64,000 bases of DNA from Gnetum montanum (GCA_015680685.1 MNCI01017655.1:1093674-1157673), one strand, 5' to 3'. Positions 46,672 through 57,816 are shown, counted from the stretch's first letter. Numbers and translations are program-made. The notes: generated by a model not told the origin, from the letters alone.

Positions 46672-47109
46672 GAGGATAAATGGGAGTTATACTTCAATGG
46701 TTCATGTAATTCAAAAGGTGCAGGAGTTGGTATAGTTATATTCAAGAATGATTCACCTAAAATTCTCAAAGCAATTCATCTATCTTTCCCTTGTACTAAC
46801 AACAAAGCTAAGTATGAAGCTTTATGTATTGGCATAAGAATAGCTCTAGACAAAAAGATCAAAGTAATCACTATAAAAGGAGACTCAAGATTAATTTGTG
46901 AACAAGTAAAGGATATCTGTGTAGTGAAGAGCTCATTCTTAAGACCTTATAAACAACTTACTTGTAAGATGTTAGATCAGTTTGAACATTGTCGAATAGA
47001 GCATATAAACAGAGCAGAGAATCTTATAGTAAATGATTTGGCAAATGCAGCTTCAACATTAGATATGCAAATAATAGAAAGTTACAAAGATGTAATGGTT
47101 GAAGAATAA
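46672..47109 (+). CDS. E6 RNase H domain placed before RT
   Basis: Open without stops from at least 46672 to the TAA at 47107-47109. Motifs in order: WELYFNGSCNSKGAGVGIV; TNNKAKYEALCIGIRIAL; IKGDSRLICEQVKD; then INRAENLIVNDLANAAS. These are the four acidic blocks of the cellular/archaeal-type RNase H used by Tat-lineage elements. The Glu (KYEAL), Asp (GDS) and last Asp (NDLAN) are kept, but the first Asp is Asn (YFNGS). It lies between protease and RT, whereas the extra RNase H of Tat elements normally follows RT. It is probably part of the polyprotein rather than a separate gene. Confidence 0.75.
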   Translation, partial: EDKWELYFNGSCNSKGAGVGIVIFKNDSPKILKAIHLSFPCTNNKAKYEALCIGIRIALDKKIKVITIKGDSRLICEQVKDICVVKSSFLRPYKQLTCKMLDQFEHCRIEHINRAENLIVNDLANAASTLDMQIIESYKDVMVEE

Positions 47110-47213
47110 CATCAGCCATCAGTATCAGATAATATAAGACATTTACAAGTATTTGAAGATGATGATCAACTACTAAGATTTATGAAAACGAAAAACAAAA
47201 ATTTGAGGGTCAA

Positions 47214-48290
47214 GTGATACCTGAAACATCATCAAATTCCAAAGCTAATTTCATTCCAAAAAGGATGATTGACTTGAAACATGAATTCAAGAAAAAATTA
47301 CTTATTGGAAAGGATATACAAAACACAAATACTCAAGCTTTTGAGGTAGTGAATTTTGGATTAGACAGGATGCCAAAGATGTTAAATGTTATAAAGGAAA
47401 GAGAGTTGAGTTTTAAGAAAAACTTGTTAACATGTCTAGGAAATAATTTGGAAAATTTTGCCTCGTCTTATGATGATCTTAAAGATTCTAGACCAGACGT
47501 GATGACACATAAAATTCCTTTAATAGAAGGTTGTAAAATAGTTAAGCAAAAACAAAGGAAATTTAATCCATCATTTCAACCAGCTATGGAAACCGAAATC
47601 AAGAAGTTGTTGCAAGCATGAATCATATATCGAGTACGATATTCAACATGGCTTGCTAACCTTGTTTCAGTGAGAAAGAAAAATGGTGATATAAGGCTTT
47701 GTGTGGACTTTAGAAATATGAATGATGCCTCAAAAAAAGATAAGTATCCACTTCAAAGAATTGATGAGATGCTGATTAAAGTCTCAGGCTATCAAGTATA
47801 TTCTTTCTTAGATGGTTTCTCAGGTTATAATCAAATCATGGTAGATAAGAATGATAGATACAAAACAACATTTATTACCAAATGGGGAACTTTCACTTAC
47901 CAAAGAATGACATTTGGATTGTCAAATGTAGGAGCTACTTTCCAAAGAGCAATGGATTTAGCATTTAAGGATTTATTAGGCAAGTACGTGATGGTTTATT
48001 TGGATGATATTACAATATTCTCAAGAAAAGAAGAAGATCATATTAATCATCTTTAGTAAGTTTTCGATAGATGTCGTGAGTTTGGTATTTCATTAAATCC
48101 TAAGAAGTGTATTTTTGGGGTTAAATCTAGAAGCTTATTAGGCCATGTGAGATGTCAAGAAGGAATTTCCATAGACAATTCCTGAATCCAAGTAGTACAA
48201 AATATTGAGCATCCCACAAATAAGAAATCTCTTAGATATTTCTTTGGGAGGATAAACTTTGTAAAAAAGTGCATTCTCGGGTTTACTTAA
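47214..48290 (+). pseudogene. E6 reverse transcriptase
   Basis: A 5' part (47214-47621: MTHKIPLIEGCKIVKQKQRK, FQPAMETEIKKLLQA) and the palm (47670-48056: RKKNGDIRLCVDFRNMND, YPLQRIDEMLIKVSGYQVY, SFLDGFSGYNQIMV, KWGTFTYQRMTFGLSN) are split by one stop near 47620. The active site VMVYLDDITIFS is intact with both Asp. Further frame parts (CIFGVKSRSLLGH, about 48110-48150) run to the thumb. This is the best preserved RT in the window. Confidence 0.87.
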
Positions 48291-48821
48291 ATTACCAAAC
48301 CTTTGATGCATATGCTAAGAAAGGACATCTAAGTAGAGAAAACACCAGAATATTTTTGGTTATATTCTGTTACTTCGAATGATTCTATCACTACTGTTTT
48401 AACACAAAAAGATGATGAAGGTCAAGATGAATGAATTGGATTTTTTGGGTATCAGTTAAAAGGTTTATAATTAAATTATTTAGACTTACAGAAACAAGCT
48501 TTTGCAGTCATCAAAGCACTTCAACATTTTAAATATTATTTGGAAAGTTCATTAGTCCACATTATGCTAATTGAACCTGCAATCAAACGATTCCTAGCCC
48601 AAAATAAAATTATATTAAAAAAGGAAAAATGGCTTATAAAGTTGCAAAGTTTTAGATTTTCATTAGAAATATGCAAAACAATTAAGGAAATGGGATTAGC
48701 CAAGTTAATGACTAGAGAAAGTGAAGTATGTATACTTGATACCCATGAAGAGAATTGGTATGACAAAATTCTCAAATTTCTTAATACAAGGAAAATCCAA
48801 AATAATTTAACTGCAAGTTAA
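48291..48821 (+). pseudogene. E6 second RNase H (gypsy type)
   Basis: LNYLDLQKQAFAVIKALQHFKYYL (about 48470-48545) matches the central helix of gypsy RNase H, with the usual E replaced by Q. The open stretch 48540-48821 continues. The first catalytic Asp is missing near 48380 (NDSITTVLTQK). It appears degenerate relative to the upstream RNase H. Confidence 0.65.
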
Positions 48822-50002
48822 AAGAGAGGTTTCTTCAAAAGAGCACAAAGATTTGTTGTTAAAGATGGTATATTATATAAAAAATATTTTCGAGGGGTTT
48901 TATTGGAATATGTTTATAATGAACAAATTAATTTCATTTTGGAACAATTTCATGATCATTTGAATTTATTTTATGAATCCCCTAAGTAGACTATGCAACA
49001 TATACTTCGTTATGGATATTACTGGCCTTCTATGTATCAAGAAGTTAGTTCAAAGATTCAAAATGCTATAAATGTCAAATTCATGGGCCCAAGATTAAAA
49101 AGGCTAGAGCCCCTTTAAAGCTAGTAGTTGCAGATAGACCATTTCAACAATGGAGTTTGGATTTTATTGGTATAATTACTCCTTCAAGAGTCAGATAGAA
49201 GTTTATTCTCACGGCTACTGAATATTTCACTAAATGGTCTAAAGCAAAGGCTCCAAGAGGAAGTTCAGCATTAGATGTGATTAAGTTTCTAGAAGACGAC
49301 ATTCTAAGTAGATTTGGTCTACTCGAAGTGTTAGTGTCAGACAATGGAGTTGCCTTCAAATCTGAAGAGTTTATCAAATGGGCATCAAAAAAATCTATTT
49401 TCTTATTTTCCTCATCAAATTATTATCCTCAAGGAAATGGCCTAGCAGAATCCACCAATAAAAAGCTTATCACTTATATCAAGAAATTGATGAATGAGAA
49501 TCTAGGAAATTGGATTAATTATCTACAATCCGTGTTATGGTCAGATCGAATTAGATTTAAGAGAGCTATTGGGACATCACCATATAACTTAGTTTATGGT
49601 TTGCCAGCAAGAATTACAAATAAGATTGTAAGCTCAACTTTTGAATTCGTATAAAGATATAGTGAAAAAATTGATAAAGATAGAACTTTCATGACTTTGC
49701 TTATTAAAAGAGAAGTTGAAGTAGATAAAGCAAGGGATAATTTGTTACAGAATACCTCTCAAGTTAAAAGATGGTTTGATAGGAAAGCTCTAAAAAGAAC
49801 TTTCAAGATAAGAGACCTTGTCTTATTATGGAATATGAAGAAACCAAATAAGTTTACACTAACATGGATTAGTCCATTTCAAATTGCAAAGCAATTGTCA
49901 GAGGATACTTACAAATTATCAACTTTGGATGGCATGGAATTACAATTTCCATATAATGTTTTGCATATAAAACATTATTTTGGACAATTGCATACAGCTT
50001 GA
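48822..50002 (+). pseudogene. E6 integrase
   Basis: Zinc-finger region at about 48860-49080 (ILEQFHDHLN, YGYYWPSMYQEV); core from about 49140 (FQQWSLDFIG, TATEYFTKWSKA); then open 49277-49654 with LVSDNGVAFKSEEF, YYPQGNGLAESTNKKL and SPYNLVYGLPARI. Asp, Asp and Glu of the catalytic triad are visible. The C-terminal part is open at 49691-50002 (VKRWFDRKALKRTFKIRDLV, LHIKHYF). No chromodomain is evident. A few stops separate the blocks. Confidence 0.85.
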
Positions 50003-50753
50003 AGATATCCTTATACAAAAGTAATATATGTATCTACTATTAGGCATAATATTACTAGGAGTATAGTATTAATTATGTTTAATTATGCTATTGGTATATG
50101 GTTAGATTTATTTAAATTATAAATTAGTTTTATAAGTTAATTCCTACAAGTGAAACAAGTGGAAGCCTACACATGTGACAAGTGGAGGAGGTGACTCATC
50201 ANTGAATTCTCATTCCTCACAAGAGATTTAGAGATAGAATCAAATATTTGGGGATAGTATCAAAATTTCACCCAAGAAGAGGAAAGGGAAGAAAAATAAC
50301 CAATCAATGGAGATTCATGGGAAGAAGCCTTTGTGTCCCAAGAAGAAGAAGAAGGACCCAATTGGGAATAACAGAAGAATTCATCTAAGAAAGAAGATGA
50401 GAAGATTGTTAAAGAAAAAGTTCAAGCAGATCAAGTTGAAAGCTCAACCAAGCCAGAAAACAACAGAACAGCCTTCATCACGTTAGAAATTTCCTATGAG
50501 AAAGTTAGAGATATGAGGATTCCTACCAGAGTAACCCGCACAATTCTGTTCCCATCTAAAGAATAATCCGTGAATGAAGGACTTGATAATGTATAGTTTG
50601 TTGTTTTCTAGGAATGAGGTTTTTCTACTACCAAACCTTATGTTTGATGGAAATTTTCCTTCAAAATGATTTCTTTTCAGTTGTAAAAATTTAATAAAAT
50701 CTTCATACAATTCAGTTTTAAAATGGGGCTTGCATGAATTTCTTTAAGCTTTT
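50003..50753 (+). other. E6 3' untranslated region
   Basis: Between the integrase stop and the polypurine tract. A Lys/Glu-rich stretch (50260-50460) may be decayed coding sequence; single N at 50202. No gene recognised. Confidence 0.5.
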
Positions 50754-50767
50754 AAAGGGGGCAAAAA
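50754..50767 (+). promoter_or_regulatory. E6 polypurine tract
   Basis: AAAGGGGGCAAAAA directly before TGTTGGCACA of the 3' LTR. Confidence 0.8.
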
Positions 50768-51589
50768 TGTTGGCACATTTTGGCCATTTCATGGAATAGA
50801 GATATGGGATGATTGAGACCTTCAAAATATTTCAATATAACTATTTCAAATGGTAAGATGTAGGTTGAAAAGGTACTGATTCCTATCATTCATTTCCCTT
50901 AGCTAAAAAGGATTGGATGAAAAGATGGAACAAAAGAAATAATAAATAAAATAACTGGCAAATTTTTGGATACTAGTAAAGAACGAGCAGGAGCTATCTT
51001 TAGGAAAAATGTGGTAGAAAACAATGTTTCAGGCTGTCGATATTTGTTCAAAGCATTTGCGCTCTACCTTAAATAATTTGGAAATAATTTCAAAAGAATA
51101 ATGCTTGAATGTACCAAAGATTCATGTTAGTTATTATGCGGTGATGAAACAGAGAATCTTTCGCTTATACCTTGTACATAGATCAAGCTTTGATTTGACT
51201 AATGGAAGCTAGTTACATCAAAAAGTAATGCAAATATCGATGAAAAGAAATTCATCACTGAAATAATATTATGGTCACTTTGCTTTGCCTTTGGCTTGGG
51301 GCTTTTCCCACCCCTACTACCTCAATCAATTATCTGCAACTCAGTGATGTCACTCTACCATCGCCATTTTCATTCTGTTGCTGAAGTAGCACAGTGCTTT
51401 CAGTTTAGTCGAAGTACAAAATGTAGAGCTACTGTGAAAGCTGTTGATGTGTTCCTGATCAAGGTCAGCATTTGTAAGCCAGCAACATCTACTACTGCTA
51501 CCACTTCTTCATCATCTCAGACCAGCATTGTGTTGCTATTTTTTTTTGGATCGTTTCCAGTTTTCGTTGTTTTTTTTTTACAAGCGAAA

Positions 51590-52082
51590 ATGGATGATTC
51601 GCCTGAGTGCACCATCATGGCCCTGGTGTAGGCTTAGTCGTTGATTATGTAGGATTCACCATTTTTTAATTACTTGCATAACCTTTCTCCCATCAATCTA
51701 GTCAAGTTATCACATGCTGGTTAGAATCTCTCTAAGTTGAACTTCCCTCCTCCGCCATCAGTGTTCATATTACCTCAAGTTTCATGTTCAAAAGAATCAA
51801 GCTTCATGAAAAGGCCTTCCCAATGAGATATAGAAGATAAAGAGATCAAGATGCCACAAATGGAGAGCGACAAAGTCCACAATTCAGACATGAACATGTC
51901 AAGTTCCAATACAGTAAATCCCCATGATCATGTTGCTAAAGAGATAGCTTTTGATTCTTCTCCAGGAGAGAAAACCATCGGGGAGAATAAGGGCGTTGGC
52001 ACATTTTCTCATTGTAGCTCCTCCCAACATTTGTTAGATCTAGTATATGAACAAAACAATGGAGACACCACATCTAAATAAA
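51590..52082 (+). pseudogene. TSO1/CXC-like fragment, 3' LTR copy
   Basis: Same passenger as 41598-42093, starting at ATG 51590 (MDDSPECTIMALV). Its last part is open at 51851-52081 (MPQMESDKVHNSDMNMSSS, KEIAFDSSPGEKTIG). Differences from the 5' copy are mostly C/T and G/A, as expected after one integration. Confidence 0.62.
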
Positions 52083-52145
52083 TCTAAAACATGCACGTAT
52101 TCGCTGTGATTGCTCCCTTGAAGTGCTTGTTGGAACAAAGGATAG

Positions 52146-52330
52146 AGGTGGGTTAAATTGTGAATTTGATAACTAGAAGAAAAACTATGGAAATTGGTTC
52201 TCTTATAGAGACATCAATGAAGCCATTGGAGGATTCAACATCAACAAGCTACTAGGTTCCAGCATCCTAGCCTCCGTATACTAGGGCATTCTCAGAGATG
52301 GCACATGGCAGTAGCAACTGAACACCACAC
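52146..52330 (+). pseudogene. Receptor-like kinase fragment, 3' LTR copy
   Basis: FSYRDINEAIGGFN then KLLGSS, matching 42140-42330, with extra stops. Confidence 0.6.
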
Positions 52331-52544
52331 GACAACATTACCAGACGTAGCGGTAGGGCCTTGTTTTGCGGTGGTAGTTGATATATGATTCTGGCTAAGA
52401 TCGGCATAGGTAAAAATAATTTGAAACTATTTGTAGACACTGGGTTGTTTCAGGCCTAACGCCATCACATTCGGAGGCGTTCTTAAACGTGCAAAGATCA
52501 ATCGCTCGCTACTAGTTGGTTATCAAGGAAGGAAGAATCAGTTA

Positions 52545-52829
52545 CCAGGAGATGACGAAGATGATGTGTTGCTAATTGAAGCACCTCCTGTAACGGTGCT
52601 AAGCAACCACCACCGTATTCAAATTTCTTTTTCCAATGAATGTCACTTTTCCAAGGAGGCCAGCAACAAATTTTATGTGGATATAAAGCTGGCATCAAGT
52701 GCAAATGCATATGATATAATTATACAACATCAGAAATTTGCAAGGATCAGCTTTATTGATTTTAAAGACCATGTAGCCACCTCCACCAACATCTACACTA
52801 AGGTGGATGTTGAATTATTATTTTTTTAA
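52545..52829 (+). pseudogene. Unidentified open fragment, 3' LTR copy
   Basis: 87 residues open from 52566 (MLLIEAPPVTVLSNHHRIQI, then FYVDIKLASSANAYDIIIQ). Same sequence as 42530-42866 in the 5' LTR. Not recognised. Confidence 0.45.
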
Positions 52830-53411
52830 TACCGGCTTTTCATGAGAATTACTAGGGCTTCAGTGGTTAATGATATTTAACAATTAAAAACTTAAAATCC
52901 TAAATAAAAATAAAATGAAAATTGTATGGAGCTCTTATAGTATGGAGATCTTGGATTTATTTTTTAAAAATTATTATATAGGTTTTTGCTTATAAAAGAA
53001 ATATTTGTAATATTTGTAAAGACACATGCCAACGTTAGCATGATTTTCTCCTAACTTCATGTATAAGTTATAACTTCCTAACTTGTTGGGTAAGTAATAT
53101 CTCCTAACTTGTTGGGAAAGTTATAACTTCCTTACTTGAGAGAGAAGTTACCCAAGATATTTTGGAATATCTAACTACCTATGAGACCCTATAAAAAGGC
53201 TTCAGGAGTTAGAAGAACCATATAACACACTAGGGGTCTCAATTTGGGTCTTGGAGGAAGATTGAAAAGAAGACATTCTGAAAGATTGCTTGTAAGATGA
53301 CTTGCTAAAGACAACATTCCAGCCTCTTTGTCATAGTCCTATGAGTTATGTTTATTTTTTATTTTCTTTAAATTGTTTAGCTAGTGGTTTAGATAGTATC
53401 ATGCTTGGCAA

Positions 53412-53439
53412 NNNNNNNNNNNNNNNNNNNNNNNNNNNN
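53412..53439. other. Assembly gap (28 N)
   Basis: Run of N inside the E6 3' LTR. The 5' LTR has about 85 bp between the same flanks (43422-43508), so the gap is undersized. Confidence 0.85.
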
Positions 53440-54355
53440 TATTTGAAACCCTTAAGAGCATTTTAGTAGTGAATTTTATTATTGTGCAATGTATAAGAAC
53501 CGCTATTGAGACTGTTGTAAGAGAGCCTCTGCATGTAGTCAAGCCGTTGAACAATTCAATAGTCAAGAGGGTTCAGAAAATCTTTGGTATTTTGATAGGA
53601 CTAGAATAGCTTATTTTATCTTTAAAGTGAATCTTCATGGTATTTTAATAAAAAATTGTCAAGTATTTTGAAGGTTCTGTTGAATGTAATCATTAACATC
53701 CATTATCTAGCCAAAATAGAGTTTAGTACGTGATAGTTTATGCAGCAATTTTTTGAGTAGCATAGTAGGATTGTCTTGAAGAAATTGCTTATTTGAGCCT
53801 TGGAAGTTTGAACAATTCGTAGTTATTGAATTTGGGATAACTTTATTATGAAGTGTTTACTCGTATCATTTTACCTTCTTTAAACATTTGAGATCTTTAC
53901 ACAAATCTTCTTTCTTTTTCTCTTCTTTCTATTTCCATTGAATCTTGCTCTATTTCTAGTTTTCTTGTGGAACTATCTCTTTCTCTGGGAAAAATTAGAA
54001 GTAGATTCAGAGAGTTGTGCTCAAATGTTTTTGCAAAACTTTATTTGTTAAAAGTGGGTATTATAAGCACCGCATAGACTAGGCAATTGAAAAAAATGAA
54101 AACTCTCAACAACTCATAGTACTTTGCAAAGTTGGCTGAATCTCTTTAAGATAAGTCATTTATAGTTTTACACACAACCCAATATTTTCATTTTTCACAA
54201 TAGCATACTGCAACAACACACACACATAGTCACGTTAACTACTAAATCTATTTGGAGGTATCTGGGCCTTGGTGTTGCCAGAGACCATCAAGCACCTAAA
54301 TCCTATTTGAGGACACTCGTTGGCAGTCGCGTCCCAAACGGTTGCCAACAATCAT

Positions 54356-54846
54356 ATACCTCACTTTGGACTAAACCATACATGAAAAAGCTACCACTAG
54401 TCCCAGTGAAAAGATAGTGAATTGTAATCAAAGCATAATGATTTAGATGCATAACTAGTCCCATCCATGGAATTCGATTAGATCATGTGTGAATGCTTAA
54501 TATTCATATGGCTGGACATACGGGAACCTTGTTGCTTATTAGTTCATGAAAAAAATTTTGAATTTAATATCAGTTGATGAAAATTTCAAAATTTCTATAT
54601 ATTTCTAGAAACTTTTTAATTTCTTATTGATTGATGGAATAATTCTTCTATCATTAGAGATTGAGGTAGTTACCCGAGAGGGTTGGCAGTGAGGTAGGAA
54701 ATGCATACAAAGGCAATGCTAGGTAACGAAGGAAATGCAAGAAGCAACACAACAATGGAGGTAAGCATCAGTGGCAATGGTGCAAAGTCTATGGGAGAGG
54801 AGGTTACATTGGGTGGTGTAGCCCAAGCCTACATGGACTCTTTTTT
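54356..54846. other. Sequence right of E6, no gene seen
   Basis: AT-rich with no long frame. Presumably continues the sequence at 40747-40777 that E6 interrupted. Confidence 0.4.
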
Positions 54847-55046
54847 AGGGCTCATGTAGCCCTTACTAGGGCTCTTACAACCCTCTCAAGGATCTACGTG
54901 GCCCATCTTAGGGCTTGCACAACCCTCCTTAGAGCCTTCATGACACTTTTTAGGGTTTGCATGCCCCAAAATAGGGTCCACATGGCCATGCTAGGCCAAA
55001 AAGACCCAAGAAAGGGTCCATGTGGCCCTTGCAAGGGCCATCATAG
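54847..55046. repeat. 21-bp tandem repeat, about 9-10 units
   Basis: Successive units of the form agggctcatgtagcccttact keep a 21-base step (one or two are 20), each with AGGG near the start and CCC or CCA in the middle. Confidence 0.85.
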
Positions 55047-55099
55047 CTAGCATAAGGAGGTAGCATTGTGTCTATGATTGTAAACACTAGAGGACATCA

Positions 55100-55625
55100 G
55101 GGGTGCCTATGCTCAACTATTCTCTCAATTCTTGTAGAGCACCAAGGGTTCCTATGATCTATGATGTCGTTCATGTCCACAAAGTGCTAGGGGTGCTTGT
55201 GATCCATATCACAGATGATATCCATAGAGCACTAGGAATGCCTATGATCTATGGTACCATTGATGCCCACGAAGCACTAGGGGTGCCTATAATCTATGGT
55301 GTTGATAGTGTTTTTGGAGCACTAGGGATGTCTATGATCTATAGAATTGATGGTGTCCTTGGAGCACCAAGGGTCCCTATGATCCATGGTGCCAATAGAC
55401 ATGCCAAGGATGCCTGTGATCTACAACACTAACGATGTCCATCGAGCACCAGGGATGCTTATGATCCACAGTGCCAATAGTATCCTCAAAGCATTAAGGG
55501 TGCCTATGATCTATGGCATCATCGATACCTATGGAGCACCAAGGGTGCCTGTGATCGATGGCACTATTGATTCCTATAGAGCATTAGTGGTGGTAATGAT
55601 TTGTAGCACTGTGAAAGGCAATTGA
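55100..55625 (+). repeat. 45-bp minisatellite with 15-residue coding period
   Basis: Units such as gcactaggggtgcctatgat repeat at about 45 bp. On the plus strand two overlapping open frames (55103-55432 and 55386-55625) read the repeat as A-L-G-x-P-M-I-Y-G-x-x-D-x-x-x, for example ALGVPIIYGVDSVFG. No start context or known family supports a real protein; the open frame may simply follow from a period divisible by three. Confidence 0.8.
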
Positions 55626-56510
55626 GGGTAGATGTAGTGAAGGGAAGATGATGTGGACTACACAACAATGGAGGTGATTGGCAGTAAGAGCAAGCAATAG
55701 ATGATGCAACATGACGTAGTGTGGAGGTTGATGTAAAGTAGAGAATGGTACCTACTTAGCATCATTTGGATAGAGTGGTAGCATGGTGGCCAAAATAGGG
55801 GTTACTCCTACATGCAAATTGTGAGAAACGTTTTATGCCCTTATAGGGCCAACATGGCAATTAGTATGGGCATGTCATGATCACTCTTGTTGTTAACCCT
55901 TGGGGCCAACCATGGCATTGTGGCACAATAGTGTAGTAGGCCTAGTTTCCTCCACCATTAGCTAGTCATGATGTTGTTGATCGAGCCTATGGGCCCTATT
56001 GCAGCTAGTAGCATGACCAATAATGGCCCTTCGAAAAGGGTTTCCTTGATTTTTGATTTTTTTTATTAAATTTTATAAAAGAAATTTTAGGCTTAGGGTC
56101 AAACCAATGACCTCCCATTCTCATACCTCTTTTTTTAAAATAATAATGTAATAATTAATATTATTTTAATGCATGCATAATGAGAAAATTAAAATAGCGA
56201 TATCTCTCAAATTGTAAGTCTAATTGAGATGAAATTTATACCATTGGAATCATCTCAGTGAGTACTATGGATTGGAAATATTCTTATTATTCAAAAAAAA
56301 ATTTGAAGTTTCAAGATTTTAAAAGATACAAACTAGCTTATTCTATCAAAATGACATTACTAAGTTGAGATAAGAAAGACATGATGACTTATAAATAACT
56401 TAAGTTATTTTAGAAAAATGAGTTTCAATGAATAAGATCAATTCAAGTTGCTATCTATGTTCATGTTGACATCTTTGAATTTTTCCATGGGTTCTATTTC
56501 TATTTTTATT
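55626..56510. other. No gene seen
   Basis: Mixed sequence. The right part (56040-56500) is AT-rich. On the minus strand it continues the E7 frame for a short way with many stops. Confidence 0.4.
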
Positions 56511-56891
56511 CTAACCCTTTAGTGGAGTTGGATCTTCATACTTACGTTCATCTTCATCAAAACTACACATTGAAGGGGAAGAGAAACATGAGGAACTAGA
56601 AGGATTTCCATGGCTTCTATTGTGTTCCCCAGGGTCCCTTGATTTATCCTTTCTAGATTTTGAGAAGGTCCTAGGCCTTAAGGCCTCTCCTAATCTAGGA
56701 CTTACTTCATCTCCTCTAGGGTTTCCTATCTTAGGTGGATGTAGTCCTTGAGTGTCATTAGGATGGTCATGAACATATGAAACCCCTACACAAGGTTGGT
56801 CACTCCAATTTTCCTCACCATATATCTCATTAGTTATCCAATTAATGTTTTTGCTATATAGTGCATTATCCCTTCCTTGTGAAAAAGACAT
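56511..56891 (-). pseudogene. gag: E7: gag N-terminal fragment of an Athila-like element
   Basis: Open for 126 residues on the minus strand: MSFSQGRDNALYSKN, HPNDTQGLHPPKIG, then a basic, Ser-rich tail (RSHGNPSSSSCFSSPS). It begins 122 bp inside the LTR at 57014-57816, as the E3 gag (MSVSLPRSD) begins about 150 bp inside its own 5' LTR. The start and the Arg/Ser/Pro-rich make-up are similar. The gag core, pol and 3' LTR are absent; the element is truncated on the left by about 56500. Confidence 0.5.
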
Positions 56892-56990
56892 TGTTGTTGA
56901 TTTATGATGTATGTGATTTAATAGTTTTTGAAAGATATATTGTTAATTCATTTACAGTGATTGTGTATAATATAACTAATCTAGATAACT

Positions 56991-57013
56991 AGCACCATCC
57001 CTAGCAATAGTGT
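56991..57013 (-). promoter_or_regulatory. E7 primer-binding-like site, decayed
   Basis: Minus strand ACACTATTGCTAGGGATGG follows the TCATCA LTR end and resembles the E3 tRNA-Asp-type site (TACCATTGTTGGGAAC) allowing for C/T and G/A changes. The leading TGG is lost. Confidence 0.45.
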
Positions 57014-57816
57014 TGATGAGTGGTGAGGTACCCCTATGCCCAAGCATACAAATACGAGCATTCACACGTGATCTGATCAAACTCCAAGGATTAAGTGCTT
57101 ATGTGCTTACATAGAACAAGGATGAGTTATGTGGTCATTTTCTTCCCAAGCTTACTTGTACAGCACAATTGTATCGTTAAGTAGACTCAAGATATATGAT
57201 TTTTATGCTATTTATATTTTCTATCTTAGTCTCCTAAGTGCATGAAATGAAAAGAATTAATTAACTAATGGCTTTTTATCACTCCAGACACATCCTAAAC
57301 TAGTGTAACACTACTAGGGTTGCCAAATGCTAGTCGTTATTGGATTACCAAGTGTTCCATGCATGCTTGAAGTGGTCATGCTAAGTGTGCTAATTTGTTG
57401 ATAATTAACAATTCAATAGAAATAACATTGATTAACTAATGAAAGCATCAAATAATAGTAAATAACATTAAATGAAATAATTAAGCTATTCTGAATGTTG
57501 CAAGGTTTATCACAAAGTTTATCTTTATTTCCAGACACAAGGTGTGCTCAAGTACACAATGCTTGAATAAATATTTGTTCACTTTATGACTCCTACTATG
57601 GGCACTTAAAAATAATTCTAACTCTGTAAAGGAAAAATTGCAAGAGTTTGGCTAAAGGACTAAGAAAAACTATGCAAAGACAAGTGTCCCTATCTCTTAT
57701 TTATAGGCAATGAGACAAGCTCTGACATCACATGTCTTATATCACTTCAACATCTCCAATATCGCATATTTGATATTGTGGGTCCAATATCGACGATCCG
57801 ATATCAGGACTCATCA
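57014..57816 (-). repeat. LTR shared by E7 (5') and E8 (3')
   Basis: 803 bp, TGATGAG...TCATCA, matching both E3 LTRs. On the right it is followed by the same 3' internal sequence as E3; on the left by a primer-site remnant and gag start. GATATC-type palindromes lie at 57720-57805, and a TATA region (plus-strand TATTTATAGGC) near 57698-57709. Confidence 0.85.

Larger units (their letters stand above)
40778..54350 (+). mobile_element. E6: large Ty3/gypsy element with 3.6-kb LTRs carrying host gene fragments
   Basis: LTRs 40778-44419 and 50768-54350 (TGTTGGCACA...TTGCCAACA) bracket plus-strand gag, protease, RNase H, RT, second RNase H and integrase, with a primer-binding-like site after the first LTR and a polypurine tract before the second. 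Flanking pentamers are ATTAT (40773-40777) and ATCAT (54351-54355), a target duplication with one C/T change. The reading frames are the least damaged in the window, so this is probably the youngest complete element here. Confidence 0.9.
50768..54350 (+). repeat. E6 3' LTR
   Basis: About 3.58 kb as shown, including a 28-N gap at 53412-53439. Ends TTGCCAACA. Carries the same gene fragments as the 5' LTR. Confidence 0.92.
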
